From Laguncularia racemosa (lineage: Eukaryota > Streptophyta > Magnoliopsida > Myrtales > Combretaceae), in assembly GCA_037954665.1 (NCBI GenBank), contig JBBMOL010000140.1, positions 1,426,001 through 1,490,000 on the forward strand: 64,000 bases of DNA. Direction: 5' to 3'. A program made the translations under genes and the position numbers. Positions 24,120-36,099 of the stretch are shown in pieces (position 1 is the stretch's first letter; every line of letters starts with the position of its first letter). The notes beneath the pieces are model-generated. The model made no database searches. It had not been told where the DNA came from and saw only the letters and a list, made by a program, of their open reading frames with translations.

Positions 24120-25850
24120 ATCTAAATTTTACTTATTTTTATAATTAACTATTCCATTTAGGTATTGTAAATGACCTTGAAAAATTGTAGATAATAAATT
24201 AACAACTTTAAATCTCAAGTAATTAATTGTAGAAATGGAAAAAAAATTAGATATCAAATGTGACATTTATGTTAGCTAAAATAAGATGGCAAAGCATGCA
24301 TAGATGGAACCTAAGACCCTAGGGATCCATGCACATGCCTCAAGCCATTTGATTCGTTGATCAACTTAATGATGACAAACTACAAATATTATCTGATATG
24401 ATATATTCTTAATGGATTTTAACCAAGAATCACCACTAAACAATTTCATATAGGAAATTTTGCTAGCAAGATGAACATTTTGATCCTTTACAAGTGATTA
24501 TAGGGGTTAAATTGGACAAAGCAATTTACCATTCAAGTAAAGTATGTAATCCAGACTAAGCCAAGTTCGATGGGCATTAAAGGAATAATATACTCATTTT
24601 CTAGAGGGGGGAAAAATTTTCCTTAGGGTAATTCCAATTTATCAAAGTGACATAAGCAATTTAATTGTAGTGTCAACACTAAAACTTTAAAAATTGTCTA
24701 TTCAAAAATCATCTCTTATATATATATATATATTATATATTTTTTTTATTTTCTAATTTATGATTTTTTTAAATTTTTTATGATGTTACCCAAAAAAAAA
24801 AAAAAATGCTACGAAACAAATAGGTAGTAAAAGATGAAGTGTATACATAAAACTACAGAAACAGGACACATCAACCCCAAATCGCTCCATTTGTTGCAAC
24901 TGTTGGCCTTAAATGTTAAGTAACTTCAAAGAGAAGTTGCCTTCAAAGGTTTCCAAAAACAACAATCCAAATCCTTCATTATGGAACATCATAGCTCGAG
25001 TAGATCTACGGTGATTGGTGAGTTCATTTTAAATCCAAAATACAAAGACCGCCTCCGAATCTAACCCCGAAATCAGGAAGACACCAAGAGGAAAATATGT
25101 GCCTCCAAGAACCTACCTTTAACTTGGCATATATCAACTTATGAGAGCTCGGTTTTCTAATTCTCATGTATGCTATTATATTGGCGAGGACAAGAGTGAA
25201 CCGGGCAAATTTATGAATATGAGAACTTTAAAATACATTATTGCATTGGATTTATTTTCAGTCTTAGGCATAATTTTTTATTCTTTCATTCGGTCAACAA
25301 TTGCATAACATGCCATGGCCTACACCTAGACATAGGGAAAGGATTAGTTCTAGCATGTGAATTGGCTCAAACTAGTCCAACTGGTTCAATTCAACATTAG
25401 ATCTATTGAGTGGGTAAGTCCAAACTAAGTCACCCACTGAACTTGCCGAGCTAACGAGTTTAGTAGTAAACCAAAAAAATTATCTTTAAAAAAGAAATTG
25501 AGGGTCAATTCACATATTGAACAGACCCATAAACTGGTGGGTCAAGGAAACCAGCTTGACCCTCTGACCTATAGTGTAGGCTAAACCTACATTCGGTCAG
25601 CATTTCCTGGTAGAATTACCACATTGATAAAGACCTGGTAATGATGGGGGCTATTTACTATGTATCTGTGCCTCTTATTGTATGTACTATTGTAGTTTTC
25701 TTAATGCTTAGTCAAACATCAATCATAAAATAAAATTTACGAGATATTAATTCTCCATATTCACATATGATTGTGGAGTTGTTCTTCTCAAATCCCAGAT
25801 CCCATGTGCATGCATCATGTGACAAGAAAACAATCACAAGATGAAAAAAG
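24120..25850 (+). repeat. Block B, copy 2
   Basis: It matches block B copy 1 (4441-6200) from TTGTAAATGACCTT-type sequence at its left end through TCCATATTCA and CCCATGTGCATGCATC at its right. It is interrupted by a 256-bp insertion at 25329-25584. No BAHD gene follows it; decayed Athila-type sequence begins instead. This suggests a lost or displaced duplicate unit. Confidence 0.8.
25329..25584. mobile_element. 256-bp insertion with 5-bp target duplication
   Basis: Block B copy 1 has a single ACCTA at the matching place (5944-5948), whereas here ACCTA occurs at 25324-25328 and again at 25585-25589, bracketing the extra DNA. The insert has no ORF. It contains a small perfect hairpin, GGGTCAAG with CTTGACCC, at 25539-25562. 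Its termini are neither TG/CA nor obvious inverted repeats, so the class is unknown. Confidence 0.6.
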
Positions 25851-26039
25851 ATTTATCAATTAATTTATGTCATATGTTATGTACACGTAATATATAAATA
25901 ATAATAAGATTTTAATATATATAATTTATGTAAAATACGAGAGATAATTGTTGTAGGGGTACTGAATCTAACTCATGGCTTACACCTTATTATTTTAATA
26001 AATTTAACTCTTTGGGTCGAGGTAACAGGGCCTAAAGAG

Positions 26040-27254
26040 TAAAGTCCATGTTATGGATGATTAGGGAAGATTTGGCATGGTGGGCTTAAAATAGAGCTCG
26101 TTAGATCGACCTACTTGATCCAACCTTTGTCTAGCTAGTCTTCCCAAGAATGCCCGAACCGCACTTCTAAGGTGTTTGTTTTTCTTTCTTTCCTTTTTAT
26201 TCGATTCCCTCTCTTCCTGGAATTCTCTTTTCAAGCTTTGAAGTTCATCCATGAGAAGTCAAGCATAAGAAGTAGATGTAGCACCAAAAGTAAAAGCTCC
26301 TTTAGGTGGAGTCGAATACCTTAATGGAGTGGAGAGGTCAATTAACTTAACCATCCCCTACAGATGGAATGAGCCATTAGAAATTTTAGTAGCAAGGATG
26401 CCTAGTTCTTCCAAATTTGGGGCTCGAAAAATATCATAACCTTTTAAGAATTTAGTAATATAGCCCCCACAATATATCCCTTTAGCTCGATGATCAATTA
26501 CCTACTGGTGTAGGAATTTTCCGACTTCTAAGCCTACATTGATCTAAAATTTGTTAGTTATACTATAAAGATGAAAATGTTCAAAATTATTTACCACCCC
26601 ATGGCTACTTTTTCGCCCTCTAATAGTGTGTGCCAAAAGGTAGTGAACAACCTTTAGATTAATATTTCTGATGGATGATGCCTTAGACTTTGAAGGATTA
26701 TAATGGATTTCCGCCTCACAAAGTTGTTCACAATATCTTTGGGCGGACATATCTTTAGGCCAAGTAGTTAGTAGTCATTGGAATTCTGCTATATTTGATT
26801 TTGATACAAAGTACAAGCCCAAGTATCTCCCAAACTGATATGATGGGATAACGTCTTTCTATCCAAATACTTGAAAATTGAGATAGTGATGATTAAATTG
26901 CAATGTAGAGAGAAACTTAAGAGTAATCTCTCTATAGGCTGGCTCATTTATCTCAAAGAAAGTAGCTCAAGGATCAACACTTATTATTTCATGGATTCGT
27001 TCATTAATTTCGTATGCCTTGAGTATTTTCTAATTAAGGTATTCATTATTTCCAAAAGCTAAGGACTCTAATCTTTTTTAACATTCTTTACCTTACTCTT
27101 CATTGGAGTATTTGATAGGTAATTCATTTACATTTTCTTCCTACAGAGGGGTCCTTAGCCTCTTGTGAGAGTGGGAGGCTGTTTCTTGTGATTGGTGAGG
27201 TGTGGAAGATTGTTGCTTTCCCTTCTTGTTAGCTACTCTTTTTGTCCTCATTTA
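26040..27254 (-). pseudogene. Athila-type ORF1 (function unknown), decayed
   Basis: The minus strand opens at an ATG near 27254 with a basic, Ser/Thr/Gln-rich start. It continues in broken frames through LKVVHYLLAHTIRGRKSS (near 26650) and ends in a Lys/Glu/Arg-rich coiled-coil-like stretch (26252-26061). The HTI-RG-SSHGVV pattern resembles the ORF1 family described from Athila retrotransposons. At least a dozen stops interrupt it. No host function is implied. Confidence 0.55.
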
Positions 27255-28720
27255 CATAGAAAATTTATAAAGGAGTTCATGATAACAAAAATCAAAGTCT
27301 ATCTTTCGTAACTTAATTGATATTTAGAATAACTCATATTGATGTACAATATCTATAAAAGGAGTATATAATCAAAGTGTAATGAAACAAGCATCAATTC
27401 TTAAGGATAAAATCATAGGGTAAAGCATACAAGTCAACACGTCCGTCTACATGGCTGTGCAGAAGATGGGGCAGAACTAAGAACAGGTAAAAATTCAAAT
27501 CAACACAAGCATAGGAATTTGGTCATACACAAGATCATGTATAAGTTTTAAGACAAATGGGTGAACTAAAACCACATTAAAGCTCCACAAATTTATACTT
27601 TAATACTTAAAATTGTAAAAACTCCAATTTTGCATACTTAGGAACCCTAGATTGTCAAAGTAAGCACTACAAATAAAAAATATGGGAGCTACTTGTATCA
27701 AATGACTTCAAAAATAGTGGATTGCACAAAATTAGTAAAAGCCCTAAAAGTTATGAAATCTTATAAAATGGTCATGAGCCCTAAGTGTTAGATGAGATTT
27801 GATACATATTTATAGAGCTCATCTAAAAGTACAAATAGGAAAAAGAAGAAGATATCCATGACAACTAAAAACTCATTAAGCAACAATCACTACCTCATTC
27901 TTACCCATGCGCAAGAACCTATTTGCATATGGCCAGAACCCAACAATATAAAAAAAATCATGTGTGCAAATCATATAAAATGAAAAGAAAAGAAAAAACT
28001 TACTTGGATTTGTAGTATAAAGTATAGAAGTTGAAGTAAAAATTGAGGAAGAATTGTGTAAAGTGCAAAAAGGTAGTTTCGTGAGGAGGTAGAGGAGAAG
28101 TGTATTTAAGTGAAGTAAAATCAAAGAGTGTGTGGGAGAGACTGTAAGTGCGGATAAATATATATGGACACTTTGCACGGGCTTGTGCATGGGCATGCTC
28201 AGGGACATGTAGAGTTTCAAAAAGCTATCTGAGGTTGTTCCAATGGGACACCAAAGTGCCTTGCCTTCTACATGGGCGTATTGAAGGTCGTGTAAAGTTT
28301 TAAAAAGCTATTCAAGGGCTTCTACTATTGGGGTACAAAGTGCCCCAGCTCCTGCATGGCCATGCTCAAGGCTATGCAGGGTTCCAAAAAGTACCTAAAG
28401 GCTCCTTTTGAGGTGTGCATGGCCTTGAGCACTACTTGTGCTCAAAGTTATGCAAGTGTTTAAAAATTGTATAGAATTAAAGTAATATTCTCCAAGCTAT
28501 TTGATCCATGTGATTGTTTATTATGCACCTCAACATAAGTGAAGAAGCATGAAAATGACTTACCAAGTTCACTTAAGAAGTAAAGCTTGAATTTTCTTAC
28601 TTATCATTGATGTTTCCCTACACTTAAGGATTAACTCTCATTCTCCTCAAGTAAACTTAATTATGACCCCACAAATTTGAATTTTTTTTTTTTTAGCAAG
28701 AAAGACTTAGGATAGCGAAA
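27255..28720 (-). repeat. LTR-like region preceding the Athila-type ORF1
   Basis: On the minus strand it contains a TATA-like CATATATATTTATCC (about 28153-28167) and a promoter-proximal set of imperfect CATG-rich repeats (28186-28445), then AT-rich DNA up to the ORF1 start. This arrangement fits an LTR upstream of ORF1, but neither end could be set and no partner was found. It could be internal sequence of the neighbouring element. Confidence 0.35.
28186..28445. repeat. Imperfect tandem repeats, about 62-84 bp units
   Basis: Four related units start near 28189, 28270, 28353 and 28415. Each opens with a CATGG-C-TG-TCAAGG-like stretch; the first three continue into a (T/C)-AAAAAG(C/T)A stretch and the first two end in a CAAAGTGCC stretch. 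Similar CATG/GTG palindromic motifs appear in the LTRs at 12260-12460 and 32700-32950. Confidence 0.5.
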
Positions 28721-28759
28721 TAAAAATAAAACAAAAAGAACTTAACACACCTAGATTAG

Positions 28760-29150
28760 TCATGGGTTACCTCTCAAGAAACACACTTTTTTAATGTCAT
28801 TGGCTCGACATCCTTTACTTTTTTCAGCTAAATATTTGGTAATTAGAGTATAGACTTTTCTCGATATTCATGTTCTCTTCCATCTCTCATGTACAGCTTT
28901 AGTCTATTGCCATTCATTTTAAATCATCATGATCTGGGTGTTCGAGCTTTACTACACCATGTAGGAAGACCTTGACTACAAAATGACCAAACCATCTTAA
29001 TTTTAATTTTTCAGGAAAAAGTTTCAATCAAAAATTAAACAAAAGTACTTAGTCCTCTTCCTTGAACTCCCTTGGATGGCAGATGTGTATATCATGATAT
29101 TTCTTTATCCTCTCTTTATATATATTCATATTCTCATATACTTGCCTTCT
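28760..29150 (-). pseudogene. Integrase C-terminal tail of an Athila-like element
   Basis: The minus strand reads, with stops, through YENMNIYKERIKKYHD and LLFNF-LKLFPEKLKLRW-GHFVV, the region after the integrase core in Athila/Tat polyproteins. Just beyond it, GGTAACCCATGAC (near 28770) matches the conserved sequence that follows pol in this group. It is joined almost directly to the protease region on its right, with reverse transcriptase, RNase H and the integrase core missing. Confidence 0.65.
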
Positions 29151-29828
29151 TCACTTATCTCTTTGAGGTGTAACTTCTTCTATAGCATTAAGCTTAGTGA
29201 ATGCCTCAACCTCTAGGTTATTTATGTGTTTCTCCTCTTGTTGTGTCAAGCTTAGTTTTAACTCATCATTGTATAGGATCTCTTTAATATGCCTATCTAT
29301 TGAAGATTTAACAACATCGATAGAATAACATGAATCATCAACACACATGGAGTGTTTCATGGTTGCAACCATCTTAATTACCAACTCTTTGTCTCCTATT
29401 TTTAGTGTAAGCTTGCCTTTCTCCATATTAATCACTGCCCTAGTAGTGGTAAGGAATGGTCTTCTGAGGATTAAAGGCATATCCTCATCCTCATCCATGT
29501 CTAAAATCACAAAATCAACAAGGTATATGAAGTTTCCTACCTTTACCAAGACATCCTCAATGATCCCCTTGGGAATTTTCATAGATTGATCAACAAGCTA
29601 TAGACTCATTCTAGTAGGCTTTGGGTCAGCTAACCCCAATTTCTTAAAGAAAGAGTATGGCATCAGATTAACACTTACCTCAAGATCAACCAGGGCTTCA
29701 TCAACTAAAATATCACTAACCAAACGCGAAATTGTAAAACTGCCTAGATCCTTTAGCTTTGGAGGAAGTTTATTTTGAATGATGGATAAGCAGTTTGCTC
29801 CAACTTCTACTGTAGAAACATCCTCCAA
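29151..29828 (-). pseudogene. Aspartic protease region of an Athila-like element
   Basis: Two adjacent open stretches (29828-29598 and 29582-29151) encode DLEVSVNLMPYSFFKKLGL and then GIIEDVLVKVGNFIYLVDFV and LILRRPFLTTTRAVINME. The gap between them is a stop or frameshift. It is related to, but clearly distinct from, the protease at 20434-20075, so this is a second element. The C-terminal linker ends where integrase-tail sequence begins. Confidence 0.75.
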
Positions 29829-31320
29829 CTTCTGCTTATTGCATAGGAGTTCCTTTAGGAACTTAGCATATTTAGCATATGCGAAAATGCCTCAATAAAT
29901 GGAATATTAATGTGTAGCTATTTAAAAAGTTCAAGAAATTTACTAAACTACTCCTTGTCTTTGCTTTAAATGAGGTGAGCTAGAAATGAAATTTTTAGGA
30001 CATACTCCTTGACAACCGGTGGTGATTGCTTCTTAGGTTCCACTTTTTCCTTCTCAAAAGTTTGACCACCCTCTCACTTTTTCTTAGATTCTTTTTCAAT
30101 TTATAATTCCTTCCTAATCCTCAAAGATAGGAGGAGTAGGAAGGAACCAGGTGTTACTAGGGAGGGAACTCGGCTGCCTTTTAGACATTATCTTAGCTAA
30201 TTAGCTAATTTACTTCTCAAGGTTGTGAATAGAAGCCTCTTGGTTCTGATGTCTTACCTCAGAACTTTGAATGAATTTGCTCATCGAATCTTCTAAACTA
30301 GTTTTATTTTCCTACTGAGGTAGTTAGACCGATGGTTTGAGCATATGCTGGTAAGGTGGCATTTGATGCTTTTGGAATCTTGGTGGTGGGAAGTTAGATC
30401 TCTAAGCATTTTGATTGTCATAAGAGAAGTTGGGATGGTTTCTCATGCTAGGATTGTAAGTGTTACTGTATAGGTTATACTATTGCCTATTTTGATTCCT
30501 AAAATAGTCTACTTGCTTATATTGCTTGTGGAAGTCCATATTCTCACTAGCTTCTCCCATCTAGTGTTGTGATCCTTGCGTACTCTTAAGGGTAAAAACC
30601 TGGTGATTGAGAGCCTCCATCTTCGCTACCCAAGTAGTCATGAGATCTATTTCATACTTACCCGCCACTTTTTTCTTGTCCTTATTGTTACCCTACTGAT
30701 AATTATTTTTAGCCATATCAACAAAAAGTTTCAAAGATTCTTCTAGAGTCTTGGAATTTAATGTACTGTCAGCTATAGTGTTTACTAATTAACGAGTGAT
30801 CAGGTTAAGTCCATTCAAAAAGGCCTGAACCTACATCCATGTGGGTAGCTAATGGTGTAGGCACTTTCTTAACAATTCTATCCATCTTTTCCAAGCATTA
30901 TACATGGTCTCACCATCTTGTTGCATGAATGATGCAATGTCATTATGAAGCTTAGCTATCTTGCAAAGAGAGAAGTAATTATCTAGAAATTGCTTCACTG
31001 TGTCATCCCATATAGTTAAAGCTCTAGGACGCAATGATTGAAGCAAGTTTTTAGCCTTCTCCCTTAATGAGAAAAGAAATAATCTAGTACGCACCACTTC
31101 ATCCGTTACCTCGTTATTCTTAAAGGTCTCATAGATTTCTAAGAATGTTTGAATGTGGAAGTGGGGGTCCCCATCTGGTAATCCATTGAATTGACAGTAA
31201 TGTTGCAAGAGTTAAATCACCACACCCTTAATTTTGAAATTTGTAGCCCCAATGGGAGGCTTCACAATAGTTAGCCCTATTCCATCTAGGGTTGGCCTTG
31301 CATAGTTTAAATTGGTCTTA
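29829..31320 (-). pseudogene. Gag of an Athila-like element
   Basis: The longest preserved part (31208-30849) has LPDGDPHFHIQTFLEIYETF, RLFLFSLREKAKNLLQSL and YNAWKRWIELLRKC, the core Gag motifs of the Athila/Tat group. Downstream sequence to 29829 is a low-complexity Gag tail in broken frames. It follows a 1.44-kb LTR with a primer-binding site just upstream, as expected for a 5' end. Confidence 0.75.
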
Positions 31321-31687
31321 GGTGGATCCATAGCCATAGTTTCTTATGTTTCCTCTTTAATATGCTATAGTAATCCTATCCTACTATCTAAAAATTCTTC
31401 AGTTGATTCCTCTTCCTTTACTATAGTAGCGACTTTTGTAATAAACATTTCTCCCTTAATTGTCGATTGTCTAGAAGATTCAGTAGCTATATTTTTTCAA
31501 ATCTTGTGGAGTGTTCTCTCAATCTCAGAGTCTAGATCAAGAATGTTAGAAGAGAGAATCCTTGTTATGCACTACAAAAGAAATAGTCATGAGTTAGAGT
31601 ATTCAAAAGATTAGAAGAGTAAATCGAAATAAAACAAATAAAATAAATGGCTAAAGTAGCAAATAATAAGGTTTTTCCTAATATTGT

Positions 31688-31715
31688 TTCGCTAAATCCC
31701 TAGTAACGGCACCAA
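31688..31715 (-). other. Primer-binding site of the Athila-like element
   Basis: On the minus strand, TGGTGCCGTTACTAGGGA lies a few bases after the LTR end. It matches, with few changes, the TGGCGCCGTTGCCGGGGA primer-binding site common in plant Athila/Tat elements. It confirms the minus orientation and the LTR boundary near 31721. Confidence 0.65.
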
Positions 31716-31720
31716 AAACT

Positions 31721-33159
31721 TGATGAGTAACTTTTTTAATTGTATCAAATTATAAATGTATAAACCTAATGAAATCTAACGACCTAATTAAGCAAGTGTA
31801 CCTATCCAATGTAGTATAGATTGCAATAGATATTATCCTCAAGGATCTTAAAGACAAGTACTAGTATTACCATTTTGCTACTATATAGTCTAAATCTTAA
31901 TGTGAGATTAATAAACTAAATTACTAATTAACTAATCTAATAACCTTAAGATTAACTATAATTGCTTTGATAAATAAATTGAATCACAAAAACATACACT
32001 TCATCTTGATCCACTCTAAACCTTAATTTTCTTATAATAAAGTATTGATTAATAAATTGTTTATGCTTTGCACTGCAGGAATTCTCAATTAAACTAATTA
32101 CTCGCTTAAGTTAATTAATTAAGAACCTTATATGGAATAGTGGAGACCTCTCCCTCACTATTTCCCTACAAGATTTCATTAAGTTCATAATTCCTAAATA
32201 AAGATATAATCTTTGTGAAGAAAATCGAAGTTTTCCTACTTCTAAATAAAACATGCAATCTTTCTATTCATGAAGATCTATCCTATTAGATGAGACCTCT
32301 CTCTATCTAATAAGAATCAAACATGCAATTAATTTGCATATATAAATTAATCACAAAATAATTAAATTACATAGATAGCTATAGAGGCATAAACTGTTCA
32401 TTAATCAATAAACAATTTAATCACATGGTTTAGAGTTTCACAAGATGTAGGGCATATAAATTTACTCCATGAAATTTACAATAATCACGAACAATCTAGA
32501 GAAGTAATAAGAAATCATAATGAAAAGAATAAACCCTTGTAGATGTTTTGTGATCTTTGATGATGTTCCAACTTTTCTTCTCTCCAAATTCATGATTTAG
32601 CTCTCCTAGGATTTTTAACGTGGCTATTAGGAATAAAAGATTCGAATCCCTAAGTTTCATAATAAAGCGAGTATTTATAGTATAAGAAACAAGGTAACAT
32701 GCATGACCTAGTGCACACTCGTGCTCAGGGCCGTGTACTCTAGAATAAAGTGAAATTTTGGTGTTCAAGATTCTACATGGCCTCTTGTATGACTGTGCTT
32801 GAGGTTGTGCACTCTGGAATTCCTTCTTTTTCTTCTCTAGGCAAATTTCTTCCTCTAGCACTACTCTCTATACAGCTTGTACAACGGTCAAGGCACAATT
32901 TCATGATGCATTCTGATCACTTTTTGCCCTTTAGCACTAGTGTCAGCATGGTCATGCTAAAGGTAATGTACAAGTGAAAATCACCTTTTCTTGCCAAATT
33001 TCGCATCGTTTTTGCTCGAACCTTCTTTAAATTGCACTATTTAAACCCTGAAATCAAATATTAAGAACTTAAGTGTCTTTTTGTTAATAAATTCACATAA
33101 AATTCATAAAAAATCATATTAAATAAATACTAGAAATGAGGTTCTTTTAACCTTTATCA
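31721..33159 (-). repeat. 5' LTR of the Athila-like element (1,439 bp)
   Basis: Minus-strand ends are TGATAAAGG and TCATCA, with a primer-binding site just downstream and Gag following. A TATA-like ACTATAAATAC lies near 32680 and CATG/GTG-rich palindromic motifs at 32700-32950. Its right end abuts the RNase H coding sequence of the plus-strand Tekay element, so it inserted into that element. I could not find a matching 3' LTR on the left. Confidence 0.7.
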
Positions 33160-33815
33160 TGTACTTATGTAAAATGGAAGAGTCATCACCTATGCCTCTT
33201 GCTAACTAAAACCATATGAGAGGAACTATCCCACACATGACGTAGAGTTAGTGGTTGTAATCTTAGCACTAAAATTGTAGAAACATTACTTGTATGGTGA
33301 GAAGTGCAAATTTTTCACAAACTACAAGAGCCTAAAATACTTATTCACATAGAAGGACTAGAATATGAGATAGAGAAGATGGTTGGAATTAATTAATAAT
33401 TATAATGTGGAGATCTATTACCACCCTAAGAAGGCTAATATTGTAGCAGATGCCCTCAATTGAAAGAAGCAAATTAACATAGCAACTCTAATCACCTCAT
33501 AAAGACAGATATTCGAGGACATGCGCAAGTTAGAATTAGAGATGGTGAAACATGAACTGGGAACCAAGTTGGCTACTCTTTATATTTAACCAAGTCTCCT
33601 TGATTGAATTAAGATAACACAAATTAGAGATCCTAGAATTTAAAAGATCAGGAGAAAAATAGAATAGGGTGAAACCACAAAATTTAATGTAAATGCTGGA
33701 GGAGTGGTTAAATATGGCATGAGATGGTGTATTATAGATGACATGGAATTGAAGAAGGAGATTATGAAAGAAGATAATTACTTAGGATACATGATACATC
33801 CCGAAAGTACTAAGA
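33160..33815 (+). pseudogene. RNase H and integrase N-terminus of a Tekay-type Ty3/gypsy element, 5' piece
   Basis: The plus strand encodes GRVITYAS, ERNYPTHDVELVVVILALK, CKFFTNYKSLKYLFT and an ADAL tail (RNase H). It then runs to MRWCIIDDMELKKEIMKE and GYMIHPESTK, the start of the integrase zinc-binding region. Several stops occur. The reading frame is cut at 33815 by a minus-strand element and resumes at 38883. The 5' gag and reverse transcriptase portions are missing, replaced by the Athila-like LTR. Confidence 0.8.
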
Positions 33816-34400
33816 TGATGTGCTTAATCCAAAGTAAAATCAAGAAATCACAAAAACCAAGCCAACGATTTACAACAAACAATTCTGAAATCAAACAAAT
33901 AACAATAACAAGATAAAAACCCTAAACCCTTATTAGATATTATGCACTAGCAAGAGGATAGTCTTAGCGTGGATTTGTTGATATGACACACAAAAATCCC
34001 AATACCGTCACTCACCACAATCTAAAGATTGATAAGAGTATGAGAGAAAAACTCAAGTTTGTATATCTCCAAAATATCCAATTTTGTCCCCTCTTTCTAT
34101 TCCCAAAAGTATATAAAGAAGGCAAGGTTCTATTACAAGAAAAATTGGTTTGAAACAACATAAAAACAACCTACCTAAATTGTAAGCCACCGGCGTTGAG
34201 GATTTACACCACTAGCCTTTATGGCCGGCCTTTATTCTTGCACTACCAATAGTTTAGGGTAAGGCCGCTAGCTTAACAACATAAGTTGCCAGCTTTTAAA
34301 GGTAGCGTTCTATGCTTGTTTTACATCATTTAACTTACTCGGTTGTCATCCCAAAGCACTAATAGATGCATCTATAATTGAGATGACTTAATTCCCATCA
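33816..34400 (-). repeat. LTR-a, left copy, of the nested chromovirus-like element
   Basis: It begins TGATGTG and ends CCCATCA on the plus strand and is repeated at 38314-38882 with about 90% apparent identity. Shared landmarks are AAGATTGATAAGAGTATGAG and TGTCATCCCAAAGCACTAAT. It is flanked on the left by TAAGA (33811-33815), and CAAGA follows the right copy (38883-38887), giving an almost perfect 5-bp target duplication. Confidence 0.85.
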
Positions 34401-34518
34401 TCTCTTCGGGCCTGTAGAAGATTTGCCCTTAAATCTGATGGTTCTTCATGATAGTCTTCTGATAGGTAAGGTGATAGATCTATAACATTGAATGTAGTAG
34501 AAACACCATATTCCCTTG
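34388..34518 (-). pseudogene. Second integrase C-terminal tail
   Basis: The minus strand reads EYGVSTTFNVIDLSPYL and DLRANLLQARRDDGN, then stops inside the LTR. This is the conserved C-terminal end of pol in a plant gypsy group. It is preceded not by integrase core but by the leader of another LTR, so it is a fragment brought here by deletion or recombination. Confidence 0.7.
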
Positions 34519-34663
34519 TGATGTGTCTAAAACCAAGATTAAGCACATGCAAAACCAATTTAAAAGACAATCAAACTAATTCAACAATTGCACAATTCCT
34601 CAATATTTATAAACCAATTCTTAAACAATGGCATGATCAATCTTAATTCCAAGTATAATGATA

Positions 34664-34674
34664 CTCTGATACCA
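34664..34674 (-). other. Primer-binding site next to LTR-b (tRNA-iMet type)
   Basis: The minus strand reads TGGTATCAGAG five bases after the LTR-b end at 34680, complementary to the 3' end of initiator tRNA-Met. It is identical in its first eleven bases to the site at 38297-38308 next to LTR-a. Confidence 0.7.
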
Positions 34675-34679
34675 AATTA

Positions 34680-35642
34680 TGATGTGCTTAAAAGGGGGGT
34701 TAAGCACATGTAATTGGATCAATTGCAATCTTCAAATGATTAATCCAATTTCAGTTCAAAAGTTACAAGAATTGTGTGAACCCTAATGATGTAAGATGAT
34801 CCGAATGTTATAGTTTTCAAGGAAACACTACTACAATGATGAAATCCTCAATTGCAACACTAAACACACTTGAAATCCCACGTGATTAACAATCATCAAA
34901 AATAAAAAACAAGGTCGTGATCCTCCTTCCCAACAAGGTAATCCACGCCACAACATATAGCAAAATTGATGGTTAAAACAAATGCTAAAACCAATCAATT
35001 TTATAACATGATAGAATGATTTCAAATGAAATCAAAATCTGACCAAGAACAATCCTAATCAACCCTAGATATAACTCACTAGTAATAAAAAAGAAACACA
35101 ACAAAAAGTAATTGATATTACTCACAATTTCTCTTTGTTGCAACTCGCCACAATTTCAATTCTTAGTATTGAAATGAATAAGAACAATTTGGATTTTAGA
35201 AAAAACCCTAACCTCACACATGAAATGTGTTCTATTTCTGAAAATTTTTGGCCTTCTCAAAACCCTACTTAAGCAAGTATTTATACTTGCTCCCTTTAGG
35301 GTTAAAAAGTCCGCAAAATTACAACTATGCCACTTTTAGGGTGGCCAGTCCTAAAAGACAATTACAAGCAAATGAAAGTGTCCCAAAACAAAGATTACAA
35401 CATAAATAGTCTAAAGAAATAATTATAAATAAAAATAATCTTCATCATGCTAGCTCTTCCATAGGATTCGTTGACCTAACCCATCACTGGTTTAGGTCGG
35501 TCCATAGATAACCCACAAGCTGATTCTTAGTAAGTTTGTCCAACGCTCTGTAAAGCATAATAAGTGTGCCTGTTGTAATATACAATACATGAATAAGAGA
35601 AAAGAGGTTAGTAAACAAATAATTCTGGGGTCGATGTGCTCA
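34680..35642 (-). repeat. LTR-b (about 960 bp), a different LTR type inside the nested element
   Basis: Minus-strand ends are approximately TGAGCACATC and AGCACATCA. It contains GCAAGTATAAATACTTGC (35270-35287), a palindromic TATA region, and AAAATTTTCAGAAATAG-type leader. A second copy in plus orientation lies at about 46895-47702. It is flanked by pol C-terminus on one side and primer-binding site plus leader on the other, consistent with an LTR-LTR recombination product. Confidence 0.65.
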
Positions 35643-35665
35643 AAATGGGCCCTCATCGCTAAGAT

Positions 35666-35950
35666 TTAAAATCCTTTGGCTCTTGCCCTAATGATAGGTC
35701 TTGATGGATTTTGATTCCTATTACCTTGGTAACTGATAGGTAAGATGATAGATCTGTAACATTGAATGTAGTAGAAAGATTCCCCTAGTAACTGCACCCT
35801 ATAAGCATTGTTGTTGATGCACTTCTGAATCTTAAATGGTCCATCTGTTTTAAGTGAAAATTTTTGTGATTTCTTGTAAGGAAACTGATCCTTGTGGCGA
35901 TGAATCCAAACCAAGTCACATGGATTGAAAATCTTGGTCTACCTATGTTT
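35666..35950 (-). pseudogene. Integrase C-terminal region of the chromovirus-like element
   Basis: The minus strand encodes VWIHRHKDQFPYKKSQKFSL and TDGPFKIQKCINNNAYRVQL, then, after a small frameshifting deletion, NPSRPIIRARAKGF. This is the end of pol in plant gypsy elements. The frameshift destroys the segment that reads GVSTTFNVIDLSPYL in the neighbouring copy at 34500. To the right it joins protease-linker sequence, so reverse transcriptase, RNase H and most of integrase have been deleted. Confidence 0.75.
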
Positions 35951-36099
35951 GTTGCCTTGAAGTCATGGCTACTCTTAAGTCTTCTTAAGATGTTCAGAAG
36001 GCTTTTGATGAAGCTTATGAATCTCCTAGGACTACTCTACTCCACTCAAGTTTTCTTCTAGTTCCTTCCACCCCATAAATGAAGACTTAATTTCAATGG

